Made by a program: the position numbers and the translations under genes
Notes under the pieces: model-generated
The model's database searches: none
Told to the model about the DNA's origin: nothing
Seen by the model: only the letters and a program-made list of their open reading frames with translations
In this document: one piece after another, positions 44,580-52,528 of the stretch
How the letters are laid out: the number at the start of each line of letters is the position of its first letter
Position numbering within the stretch: position 1 is the first letter of the stretch
NCBI GenBank assembly: GCA_902619375.1
Contig: CACNEB010000008.1
Span: 1 to 60,612, forward strand
From: an uncultured Alphaproteobacteria bacterium
Lineage (GTDB): Bacteria; Pseudomonadota; Alphaproteobacteria; HIMB59
Direction: 5' to 3'
DNA: 60,612 nucleotides

Positions 44580-45890
44580 ATGAGAAAAATACTATCTGTA
44601 TTTCTAGTTCCTGTTTTTGCCTTACTTTTTTCTTTGAATGCTAAATCTGAGTCTTTGACTTTGGGCTGGGCCGCTTGGGATCCTGCTAATGCATTACAAG
44701 AATTAAGTAAAGAATTTACAGCTGAAACAGGCGTTGAAATGAACTTCGAATTTGTGCCATGGCCAAATTTTGCTGAGAGAATGCTTAACGAGTTAAATAA
44801 CCAAGGTAAAACTTTTGACTTGTTAATTGGTGACTCACAGTGGATTGGACAAGGTGCTGAATATGGTCACTATGTTAAGTTAAATGATTTCTTTGATGCT
44901 AACGGAATTTCAATGGATGATTTTAACCCAGCAACTGTTTACGCATATTCAACATGGCCAAAAGGATCACCTAACTATTACGCTCTTCCAGCAATGGGTG
45001 ATGCTTTAGCATGGGCTTATCGAAAAGACTGGTTTGATAGACCAGAACTTCAAGCTGAATTTAAAAGTAAGCATGGATATGATCTAGGTGTTCCAAAAAC
45101 TTGGGATGAGTTATATGACATGTGTACTTTCTTCCAAGGAAGAGAAATTGATGGACAAGTAAGATACGGTGCAGCTATCAATACAGAGCGTGGATCTGAA
45201 GGTATTACCATGGGTGTAACAGCAGCCATGTACGCATGGGGTATGGAATACGAAAATCCTGATAACCCATACGAGATGGACGGTTATTTTAACTCAGATG
45301 CTTCTGTAGAAGCTGTTGAATTTTACAGAAAAATGTATGAAGATTGTGCACCTCCAGGGCACTCAGATGCTTATATGGTCGCAAATCTTGATGCATATAA
45401 ATCAGGACAGGTTGCATTTCAAATGAACTGGTATGCTTTCTGGCCTGGCGTTTCTAAAGAAGACAGTGACGGAAGAGTTTCTGGTTTCTTTGCTAACCCA
45501 TGTCAAAACGTATGTGCAGCTACCCTTGGTGGTCAAGGTATCTCAGTTGTGAGTTACTCTGATAAACAAGACTTGGCTCTTGAATACATGAAGTGGTTTG
45601 CAAAGCCAGATATTCAACAAAAATGGTGGGATTTAGGAGGATATTCATGTCATATGGATGTTCTTGGATCACCTGATTTCGTTGACTCAGCTGTTTACGC
45701 ACAAGGATTCCTTGACTCAATGGGCATCGTCAAAGACTTTTGGCAAGAGCCTACATTTGTTGAATTAATGCTTCCAATGCAGGAGAGAATTCATGACTAC
45801 GTTGTGAATGGAAAAGGTTCTGCAAAAGACGCATTAGACAAAATCATTGATGATTGGACTGAAGTCTTCGAAGACGACGGTAAAATTTAA
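44580..45890 (+). CDS. ABC importer substrate-binding protein, family 1 (sugar/polyol)
   Basis: A 436-aa exported binding protein starting MRKILSVFLVPVFALLFSLN (signal peptide), with mature LTLGWAAWDPANALQELSKE and VPWPNFAERMLNELNNQGK matching family 1 extracellular solute-binding proteins. Start at 44580, after the strong Shine-Dalgarno AAAGAGGAGG; an in-frame ATG-like start nine codons earlier lacks this. It lies at the head of a GlpSTPQV-like operon, so glycerol, another polyol or a small sugar is the likely ligand. Confidence 0.9.
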   Translation: MRKILSVFLVPVFALLFSLNAKSESLTLGWAAWDPANALQELSKEFTAETGVEMNFEFVPWPNFAERMLNELNNQGKTFDLLIGDSQWIGQGAEYGHYVKLNDFFDANGISMDDFNPATVYAYSTWPKGSPNYYALPAMGDALAWAYRKDWFDRPELQAEFKSKHGYDLGVPKTWDELYDMCTFFQGREIDGQVRYGAAINTERGSEGITMGVTAAMYAWGMEYENPDNPYEMDGYFNSDASVEAVEFYRKMYEDCAPPGHSDAYMVANLDAYKSGQVAFQMNWYAFWPGVSKEDSDGRVSGFFANPCQNVCAATLGGQGISVVSYSDKQDLALEYMKWFAKPDIQQKWWDLGGYSCHMDVLGSPDFVDSAVYAQGFLDSMGIVKDFWQEPTFVELMLPMQERIHDYVVNGKGSAKDALDKIIDDWTEVFEDDGKI

Positions 45891-45906
45891 TCACTAAATT
45901 AATATA

Positions 45907-45930
45907 AAGGGTGGGATTAATCCCACCCTT
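45907..45930 (+). terminator. perfect 24-bp palindromic stem-loop between binding protein and permease
   Basis: AAGGGTGGGATT is followed directly by its exact reverse complement. There is no T-run after it. Such hairpins after the first gene of an ABC operon commonly stabilise the binding-protein mRNA and reduce transcription of the permease genes, so I read it as an attenuating or processing element rather than a full stop. Confidence 0.7.
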
Positions 45931-45945
45931 CAATCTAAAACATAT

Positions 45946-46848
45946 ATGAAAAGTGCTGTTAAAAAGTTCAAAGGCTTATCTGATAAAGCAATAGCCTGGA
46001 TTTTCATAGCACCAACTTTAATTCTATTACTTGCTATAAATATTTATCCTCTCATCTATGCCATAAGAATGTCATTCACCAACTTTTATGCCAATAAAAT
46101 AGGTAGAGAAGTAAAATTTGTGGGTTTAAAAAACTATAAAAAGATTTTAGGAAAAGAAGAGATATGGGAAAAGATGCAGATAACTGCCCACTTCGTTTGT
46201 TGGACATTAGTCTTACAAGCATTAATTGGATTGGGTCTTGCTCTTCTTTTAAATAAAAAATTTAAAGGCAATGAACTACTCACTACTTTAATAGTTTTAC
46301 CAATGATGCTTTCCCCTGCAGTCGTAGGTGTATTTTGGACTTACTTATATAATCCTCAAGTAGGTTTATTTAATTACGTAGTTAATTTTTTCTATGACTT
46401 TGGTATTTTTGATATGATTGGTTCAAGCACTTTAGCCCCTTGGTCAATTGTGATTGTTGATACATGGATGTGGACACCTTTTACCATGTTAATTTGTTTA
46501 GCAGGATTAAGATCAATCCCAAATTATTTGTACGAGGCTGCAGAAGTTGACAGGGCTAGTAAGTGGCAGCAATTTATCCATATAACATTGCCATCTGTCC
46601 TTCCTTTTCTACTTCTTGCATTATTATTTAGAGGGATCGAGAATTTCAAAATGTTTGATCTGGTCGCTGAGCTTACTTCAGGGGGGCCAGGATCGGCGAC
46701 TGAACTAGCATCAATCAATTTAAAACGCGAAGCATTTGAAAAATGGAAAACAGGTTACAGCTCTGCTTTTGCTGTAATATTATTTGTCACCATATTCGGC
46801 TTTGGAAATGTGTATGTAAAAGTTATGAACAAAATTAAAGAGCGATAA
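45946..46848 (+). CDS. ABC importer permease 1 (MalF/UgpA family, GlpP-like)
   Basis: A 300-aa inner-membrane permease with six helices. The EAA-loop is visible as YLYEAAEVDRASKWQQFIHITLP near residue 195. Preceded by the hairpin and followed by the second permease with a one-base overlap. It forms the membrane channel of the importer with permease 2. Confidence 0.9.
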   Translation: MKSAVKKFKGLSDKAIAWIFIAPTLILLLAINIYPLIYAIRMSFTNFYANKIGREVKFVGLKNYKKILGKEEIWEKMQITAHFVCWTLVLQALIGLGLALLLNKKFKGNELLTTLIVLPMMLSPAVVGVFWTYLYNPQVGLFNYVVNFFYDFGIFDMIGSSTLAPWSIVIVDTWMWTPFTMLICLAGLRSIPNYLYEAAEVDRASKWQQFIHITLPSVLPFLLLALLFRGIENFKMFDLVAELTSGGPGSATELASINLKREAFEKWKTGYSSAFAVILFVTIFGFGNVYVKVMNKIKER

Positions 46849-47792
46849 TGGACACTTCAAGATCACCACTAGAAGCAACAGGATTTTCAAGAAAATTAGC
46901 TGCCACTATCATCATCGTTTACATGATTGTAACCCTTATACCGATAACTTGGATGGTTGCTACAAGCTTTAAAAGTGTTGATAGTGCTATTTCTTACCCT
47001 CCAGAGGTCTTTTTTGAACCATCTTTAGAGGGCTATGTGAATTTATTTACAAATCGATCAAGACAACCCAAGGATTATTTGGACTCTCTTCCACCACCAG
47101 ATACATGGTATGAGGAGTTAGTTCGCAGCAGAGAAATGGTCATAACAGGACCATCAAAATTTTTACCGAGGTATTCCAATTCTTTGATTATTGGATTTGG
47201 TGCAACGTTCTTTTCAGTATTTTTAGGCTCCTTAGCTGCCTACGCTCTTTCAAGATTTAAAGTCCCACTGAAAGATGATTTATTATTTTTTATTTTATCT
47301 ACGAGAATGTTCCCACCAATAGCAGTGGCGGTACCTATATTTATTATGTACAGAAAACTTGGTCTCGGTGATACTCACGTTGGCATGATTATTCTGTACA
47401 CGGTTGTAAATTTAAGTTTATCAGTTTGGCTGTTAAAAGGGTTTATGGATGAGATACCGAGAGAGTATGAGGAGGCTGCGATGATAGATGGTTACTCTAG
47501 AATGCAAGCATTTTTTAAAGTAGTTCTTCCGCAAGCAACTACAGGTATTGCAGCAACAGCAATTTTTTGCATGATATTTTCGTGGAATGAATATGCATTT
47601 GCTGTTTTACTAACACAATTTAATGCGCAAACTGCACCACCATTTATCCCAACAATTATAGGAGAGGGTGGTCTTGATTGGCCTGCTATTGGAGCAGGGA
47701 CAACATTATTTTTAATCCCAGTGATGATATTTACAGTTGTATTGAGAAAGCATCTTCTAAGGGGAATAACATTTGGAGCCGTGAGAAAATAA
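46848..47792 (+). CDS. ABC importer permease 2 (MalG/UgpE family, GlpQ-like)
   Basis: A 314-aa permease with six helices. The EAA-loop REYEEAAMIDGYSRMQAFFK is near residue 206, contacting the ATPase. Its periplasmic loop (residues ~50-105) is longer than in MalG. It overlaps the small membrane protein gene by one base. Confidence 0.9.
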   Translation: MDTSRSPLEATGFSRKLAATIIIVYMIVTLIPITWMVATSFKSVDSAISYPPEVFFEPSLEGYVNLFTNRSRQPKDYLDSLPPPDTWYEELVRSREMVITGPSKFLPRYSNSLIIGFGATFFSVFLGSLAAYALSRFKVPLKDDLLFFILSTRMFPPIAVAVPIFIMYRKLGLGDTHVGMIILYTVVNLSLSVWLLKGFMDEIPREYEEAAMIDGYSRMQAFFKVVLPQATTGIAATAIFCMIFSWNEYAFAVLLTQFNAQTAPPFIPTIIGEGGLDWPAIGAGTTLFLIPVMIFTVVLRKHLLRGITFGAVRK

Positions 47793-47983
47793 TGGCTGAG
47801 AAAAAAAGTTTATTGAGAAGAATTTTTAGAAGATCCATTTGGGAAAATGCATCAACTGTTTTAATTTTATTGGGTGTATTTATGCTGATGCAGCCTTTTG
47901 CTATGTGGATGTATACATATTCCTTTATCGTTATTTTGGTGGGAACTATCGGATTTGTGATCACAAGTCATTTCCCAGATTAG
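47792..47983 (+). CDS. small two-helix membrane protein (DUF2160-like, GlpU position)
   Basis: A 63-aa protein with a basic N-terminus (MAEKKSLLRRIFRRSIWENA) and two membrane helices. I chose the ATG at 47792, overlapping the permease stop. Rhizobial glycerol importers (glpPQSTV type) have a small membrane protein of this kind near the permeases, so position and size support a DUF2160-like accessory subunit. Confidence 0.7.
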   Translation: MAEKKSLLRRIFRRSIWENASTVLILLGVFMLMQPFAMWMYTYSFIVILVGTIGFVITSHFPD

Positions 47984-47985
47984 TC

Positions 47986-49068
47986 ATGGCAGAAATAGAA
48001 ATTAAAAATTTACATAAATCTTTTGGAGATTTCGTAGCAGTGAAAAATTCCAATCTTATTATTGAAAATAAAGAATTCTTCGTTTTACTCGGTCCTTCAG
48101 GTTGTGGAAAAACTACCACTTTAAGAATGATTGCTGGTTTAGAGCTACCAACTTCTGGAAATATATATTTGGATAAGCAAGATGTGGGCTATCTAAGGGC
48201 CTCTAAGCGAGATATAGCCTTTGTTTTTCAGCTTTTTGCACTCTATCCACACATGAATGTAAGAAATAATCTGGCTTTCCCACTGAAAATGCAAAAGCTC
48301 TCACGGAGCGAAGTAGATGCTAAAGTTCTAGAAGCTGCAAAGCTTCTTAGAATTGATCACTTATTAAAATCAAAAGTATCCTCTTTAGCAGGAGGTGATC
48401 GCCAACGTGTTGCACTCGGAAGAGCACTAGTCAGAAGACCTAAAGCATTTTTAATGGACGAACCTTTGGGCACACTTGATGCAGAATTTAGAGAATTGAT
48501 GTGTTTGGAATTAAGAAAACTTCACGATGATATTGATGCAACTACAGTTTATGTAACACACGATCAACAAGAGGCAATGTCGATGGCTGATCGAATAGCA
48601 GTAATGAATGAGGGAGTGGTGTTGCAGGCAGACTCACCAAAAGTTATTTATAATAAACCTAAAACAAAGTTTGTTGCCAATTTTATTGGATCTCCAGGAA
48701 TGAACTTCATACCAATAAATGAAAAAATTTCTCCAAGTCAATCAAGTATTAAATTACTAGACTCATCATTAAATATTCCTGAACAAAAAGAAGGAACAGA
48801 CTCAAATGAAAATTTTTTAGGTGTAAGGCCAGAGAATTTAAAATTAGTTTCTGAAAATGGTGTAAAAGGCAATGTCTTTGGTGTTGAATATTTAGGTTCA
48901 AGAAAAATTCTTACAATTGAAACTCAACTTGGAAATATAAAAATTAGGGTTGATAGTGACACACAAGTTAATATTAATGAGCAAATTCAATTTGATACTC
49001 TTAATAATAATCAAATAATTTTTGATGGTTCAAATGATAAGGCACTTCAAAGTGAGTTCATGAGTTAA
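47986..49068 (+). CDS. ABC importer ATPase 1 (GlpS/T-like)
   Basis: A 360-aa MalK-like ATPase. Walker A LGPSGCGKTTT, Q-loop FVFQLFALYPHMN, signature SLAGGDRQRVALG (Ala for Ser in LSGGQ), Walker B AFLMDEPLGTLDA and the switch His in YVTHDQ are present, followed by a C-terminal TOBE domain. I start it at 47986; a longer frame from 47839 would run through the previous gene. A second ATPase follows, so the importer probably uses a heterodimer. Confidence 0.9.
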   Translation: MAEIEIKNLHKSFGDFVAVKNSNLIIENKEFFVLLGPSGCGKTTTLRMIAGLELPTSGNIYLDKQDVGYLRASKRDIAFVFQLFALYPHMNVRNNLAFPLKMQKLSRSEVDAKVLEAAKLLRIDHLLKSKVSSLAGGDRQRVALGRALVRRPKAFLMDEPLGTLDAEFRELMCLELRKLHDDIDATTVYVTHDQQEAMSMADRIAVMNEGVVLQADSPKVIYNKPKTKFVANFIGSPGMNFIPINEKISPSQSSIKLLDSSLNIPEQKEGTDSNENFLGVRPENLKLVSENGVKGNVFGVEYLGSRKILTIETQLGNIKIRVDSDTQVNINEQIQFDTLNNNQIIFDGSNDKALQSEFMS

Positions 49069-50075
49069 TGTCTAAAGTAGAACTACAAAATATTACAAAA
49101 ATATATGATAAAACTATAAAGGCTTTAGATGATATTAGCTTTACAGTAAATGATGGAGAGTTTTTTGTTTTATTGGGCCCAACTGGTGCAGGTAAAACAA
49201 CAACATTAAGATCAATAGCAGGTTTGGAAAAAATTGATAAAGGAAAGATCCTTTTTGATGATGAAGATTTCTCTGAGGCTCAGCCTGCAGCTAGAGACAC
49301 AGCGTTTGTTTTTCAACAATACTCTTTATACCCTCATTATAAGGTTTACGACAATTTAGCTTTTCCTCTTCGATCCCCTCTTAGAAAAATCCCAGAAGAT
49401 AAAATTAGAGAAAAAGTCATAAAAATAGCGGAAATGTTGAAGATTTCAGCTAAATTAGAAAACAAAGCTACTGAATTATCAGGGGGAGAAATGCAAAGAG
49501 TTGCGATAGGTCGTGCTCTAGTTAGAGACCCAAGTATATATTTAATGGATGAGCCCCTTTCATCCCTTGATGCAAAATTAAGGGAAAGTTTGAGAGTCGA
49601 ACTGAAAAAAATCCAATTAAATTTAGGCTCCACAATTCTCTACGTCACACATGATCAAGCTGAAGCTACAACTATGGCAGATCGCATCGGAGTATTAGAA
49701 AATGGTAAGATCGCCCAGATTGATAAACCAGAAGATATATACAATAACCCAAAATCTATTTATGTTGCAAATAGATTAGGCTCACCAAAAATTAATATTC
49801 TCAACAGAGCTTCTTTAAATACTTCATCACCAGATAAAGCAAGTCAACTTGGTCTAAGACCTGAGCACATTAAGATAGGAGAAGGTGAACTTTCAGGCTC
49901 AATTAAAACTGTTGAGTCTCTAGGTGCAGAAACTGTGGTAGAGTTAGACTTTAATGGAGCAGAAATTTTATCATTATATCAAGGAGCATTCCAAGGACAA
50001 AAAGGTGACAAAGTAAATTTTGCAATAGATCAAAATAAAATTTTATTTTTTGACGAAAAAGGAATGAGTGTGTAA
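49068..50075 (+). CDS. ABC importer ATPase 2 (GlpS/T-like)
   Basis: A 335-aa MalK-like ATPase with Walker A LGPTGAGKTTT, Q-loop FVFQQYSLYPHYK, canonical signature LSGGEMQRVAIG, Walker B IYLMDEPLSSLDA and switch His in YVTHDQ, then a TOBE domain. It overlaps ATPase 1 by one base and DhaL by one base. The different signature in ATPase 1 suggests the two subunits are not interchangeable. Confidence 0.9.
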   Translation: MSKVELQNITKIYDKTIKALDDISFTVNDGEFFVLLGPTGAGKTTTLRSIAGLEKIDKGKILFDDEDFSEAQPAARDTAFVFQQYSLYPHYKVYDNLAFPLRSPLRKIPEDKIREKVIKIAEMLKISAKLENKATELSGGEMQRVAIGRALVRDPSIYLMDEPLSSLDAKLRESLRVELKKIQLNLGSTILYVTHDQAEATTMADRIGVLENGKIAQIDKPEDIYNNPKSIYVANRLGSPKINILNRASLNTSSPDKASQLGLRPEHIKIGEGELSGSIKTVESLGAETVVELDFNGAEILSLYQGAFQGQKGDKVNFAIDQNKILFFDEKGMSV

Positions 50076-50704
50076 TGAGTGTTAATTTTTTAATCCATAG
50101 AGCAAAAGAAATTCAAGCTGTAATTGATGCAAATGCAAGTGAAATAGAAAAATTGGACCAAGAAATAGGAGATGGGGATCATATTTTTAATGTCCAAAGA
50201 GGAATCAAGCTGGTTATAGAATTAGAAGCTGTAATTAAAGATTTGCCAATGTCTAAAGCTCTAAACCAAATAGCAATGAAAGTTCTTTCTGGTATTGGCG
50301 GCTCATCTGGAGCCCTGTTTGGCACATTATTTATGACCATGGCCAAAGGAAACGATATAGATAATGGTGTTGATTATAAAAAGGCAATCGAAATTTTTGC
50401 AGATGGCGTGGAAGCTGTAAAACAAAGAGGTAAAGCAGATGTAGGCGAAAAAACAATGATGGATGTTCTCATACCTGTATCTAATTGCCTTAAAAAAGGT
50501 GTCGAGGATAACAAAGATGTTAAAGAGATACTTCAAGAAGCTATAGAAGTGGCGGAAAAAGGGATGTTTTCAACAAAAGATCTTTTAGCTACAAAAGGGA
50601 GAGCTTCTTTTTTAGGAGAGCGAGCGAAAGGTCATATCGATCCTGGAGCCAGGTCTTCACAATTAATGATAAAAACTGTCTGTGAGTCAGTGTTAAATAG
50701 TTAG
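50075..50704 (+). CDS. dhaL: dihydroxyacetone kinase ADP-binding subunit DhaL-like
   Basis: A 209-aa all-helical kinase subunit with IEKLDQEIGDGDHIFNVQRG, the Asp-rich nucleotide/Mg motif, GGSSGALFGTLF and GRASFLGERAKGHIDPGARS. It joins DhaK in phosphorylating dihydroxyacetone or another short ketose. No DhaM/PTS gene is visible, so ATP may be the donor. It is translationally coupled to ATPase 2, linking uptake with phosphorylation. Confidence 0.9.
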   Translation: MSVNFLIHRAKEIQAVIDANASEIEKLDQEIGDGDHIFNVQRGIKLVIELEAVIKDLPMSKALNQIAMKVLSGIGGSSGALFGTLFMTMAKGNDIDNGVDYKKAIEIFADGVEAVKQRGKADVGEKTMMDVLIPVSNCLKKGVEDNKDVKEILQEAIEVAEKGMFSTKDLLATKGRASFLGERAKGHIDPGARSSQLMIKTVCESVLNS

Positions 50705-50713
50705 GAGGATACT

Positions 50714-51706
50714 ATGAAAAAATTTATGAATTCAGCGGATGATTTTCTAAAGGAGAGTCTGCAAGGTTTTGGTGCTGCGCATCAAGATATTGTTAACTGC
50801 CACTACGACCCCAACTTCATCACAAGAGCCACTCCCACAAAAGAGGGGAAAGTAGCTCTGATCAGTGGAGGAGGGAGTGGACACGAACCCATGCATGGTG
50901 GCTTAGTCGGCTACGGTATGCTGGATGCAGCCTGCCCTGGATTTGTTTTTTCATCACCTACACCAGATCAAATGTTGGCTGCTGCTGAAAAAGTAGATAG
51001 CGGAGCTGGAGTTTTATTTATCGTTAAAAACTATTCTGGAGATGTAATGAATTTCCAAATGGCAGCTGAGATGATGCAAGGTCCAAATGAGTCTGTATTG
51101 ACAAATGACGATGTTGCTGTGGAGGACTCTTCATTTACAACTGGTAGAAGAGGTGTTGCTGCTACTGTTGTTGTTGAAAAAATAGTTGGTTCTTTAGCTG
51201 AGCATGGAGGTAGCTTACAAGAATGTAAAGCCTTAGGAGATAAGGTAAATAAAAATTCAGGTTCTATGGGAGTTGCATTTTCAAGCTGCACTGTCCCGGC
51301 TGCAGGAAAACCAAATTTTGATATAGGCGATGATGAAATGGAATTCGGTGTTGGAATTCATGGTGAACCTGGAAGAAGAAGAGATAAAATGAAATCTGCA
51401 CAAGAGATTACAAACGAGTTATTAGAGGCAATTAATGAGGATTTAAAGCCTGAGACAAACGAAGAAATTCTTTTATTCGTCAATGGTATGGGAGGTACTC
51501 CTTTAACAGAGCTATACCTAATTTATGATAATGCTAAAAATATGTTAGACAAAAAAAATATAAAGATATCAAGGTCTCTTGTTGGAAATTATTGTACTTC
51601 TCTTGAGATGCAAGGTGCCTCTATTACTCTTACAAAGCTTGACGAAGAGCTTTTAAAGCATTGGGACTCATCTGTTCACACAGCAGCTATGAGATGGGGT
51701 GTCTAA
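50714..51706 (+). CDS. dhaK: dihydroxyacetone kinase substrate-binding subunit DhaK-like
   Basis: A 330-aa DhaK protein with LISGGGSGHEPMHGGLVGYG, and the covalent substrate-binding His216 in GIHGEPGRRR, matching His218 of Escherichia coli DhaK. It follows DhaL by nine bases with a strong Shine-Dalgarno TAGGAGGAT. Members of this family also phosphorylate tetruloses such as erythrulose, so the natural substrate is open. It is the last gene of the operon. Confidence 0.92.
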   Translation: MKKFMNSADDFLKESLQGFGAAHQDIVNCHYDPNFITRATPTKEGKVALISGGGSGHEPMHGGLVGYGMLDAACPGFVFSSPTPDQMLAAAEKVDSGAGVLFIVKNYSGDVMNFQMAAEMMQGPNESVLTNDDVAVEDSSFTTGRRGVAATVVVEKIVGSLAEHGGSLQECKALGDKVNKNSGSMGVAFSSCTVPAAGKPNFDIGDDEMEFGVGIHGEPGRRRDKMKSAQEITNELLEAINEDLKPETNEEILLFVNGMGGTPLTELYLIYDNAKNMLDKKNIKISRSLVGNYCTSLEMQGASITLTKLDEELLKHWDSSVHTAAMRWGV

Positions 51707-51714
51707 AAACTATA

Positions 51715-51746
51715 AAGCCTTTAGATCTGTCTAAAGGCTTTTATAT
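51715..51746 (+). terminator. rho-independent terminator after dhaK
   Basis: Perfect 11-bp stem AAGCCTTTAGA / TCTAAAGGCTT with a four-base TCTG loop and a T-rich tail. Located just after dhaK, it closes the transport operon and also sits close to the convergent gene at 51767. Confidence 0.85.
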
Positions 51747-51766
51747 TTGTCTGATTACATTCATCA

Positions 51767-52054
51767 TTAGTCATTATGATGATCTAATGTAACCTCTCCA
51801 ACTACTGTCTCGACTGAGACCCTATTTTCTATATTAGTATTTAATCTTTTTTCCCGTGCAGCATCTGCTGCTTTCATAGTTTCAGCATCAGGATAAATTG
51901 TAACTGCCATTAATGTAACATCATCGATTCTAATGCCAATTAACTGACTTGCTTGTGGGAATTCTGATGGCGCACTTTGTACGTACCCTTGTGTTTGTTC
52001 GTCAGCTGCCTCCTTTGAGTCCATTTTTACTGTTGTTACTCTTGCTATACTCAT
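51767..52054 (-). CDS. hypothetical small protein
   Basis: A 95-aa unrecognised protein (MSIARVTTVKMDSKEAADEQ start; MAVTIYPDAETMKAADAARE in the middle) with an alpha/beta alternation like dimeric ferredoxin-fold (ABM-type) proteins. A Shine-Dalgarno TAAGGAGGTT lies five bases before the ATG at 52054, good support for real translation. Confidence 0.65.
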   Translation of the reverse strand: MSIARVTTVKMDSKEAADEQTQGYVQSAPSEFPQASQLIGIRIDDVTLMAVTIYPDAETMKAADAAREKRLNTNIENRVSVETVVGEVTLDHHND

Positions 52055-52196
52055 TTATTAACCTCCTTAGTTGTGAGCTAAATAATTTAGTTCTTAGTCA
52101 AGAGTACACTCTATTAACAATTAAATTAAATATTTTATAGACTAATTGACCTGACTATTTTGCATATCAAAAGATAAAATTATCTTCGTGAGCTAA

Positions 52197-52403
52197 TTAA
52201 CTGTAGAAGTAAATTAAGAAGCCAAAAATAAAAATAAAAATTAAAAAATAGCTTATTGCTGATTTTTTAAAATAAATCTCTGATTTAAATAAAATATTAA
52301 ATATTTTATAGCTAGCAAAAATTACTAGAGCTATTACAGCAAGAGTAATAAGCCATGTTCCCAAAAAATTAATTGAAAAAAGTTTATCTAAGTTTTGTTC
52401 CAT
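52197..52403 (-). CDS. small membrane protein
   Basis: A 68-aa protein with two hydrophobic helices (about 14-32 and 48-67), no recognised family. Starts with MEQNLDKLFS. It stands alone between the 95-aa gene and the sulfotransferase remnant. Coding status is moderate. Confidence 0.5.
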   Translation of the reverse strand: MEQNLDKLFSINFLGTWLITLAVIALVIFASYKIFNILFKSEIYFKKSAISYFLIFIFIFGFLIYFYS

Positions 52404-52528
52404 TTTTAAATTCTATTTTGGTGGACCAAATACTCAAGATATGGAACACCCAGTAAATACTGTTATTAAAATATAAAGATCATTTACAAAATGCTCAATA
52501 TATTAATAAAGATAGATTAGTTTATAGC

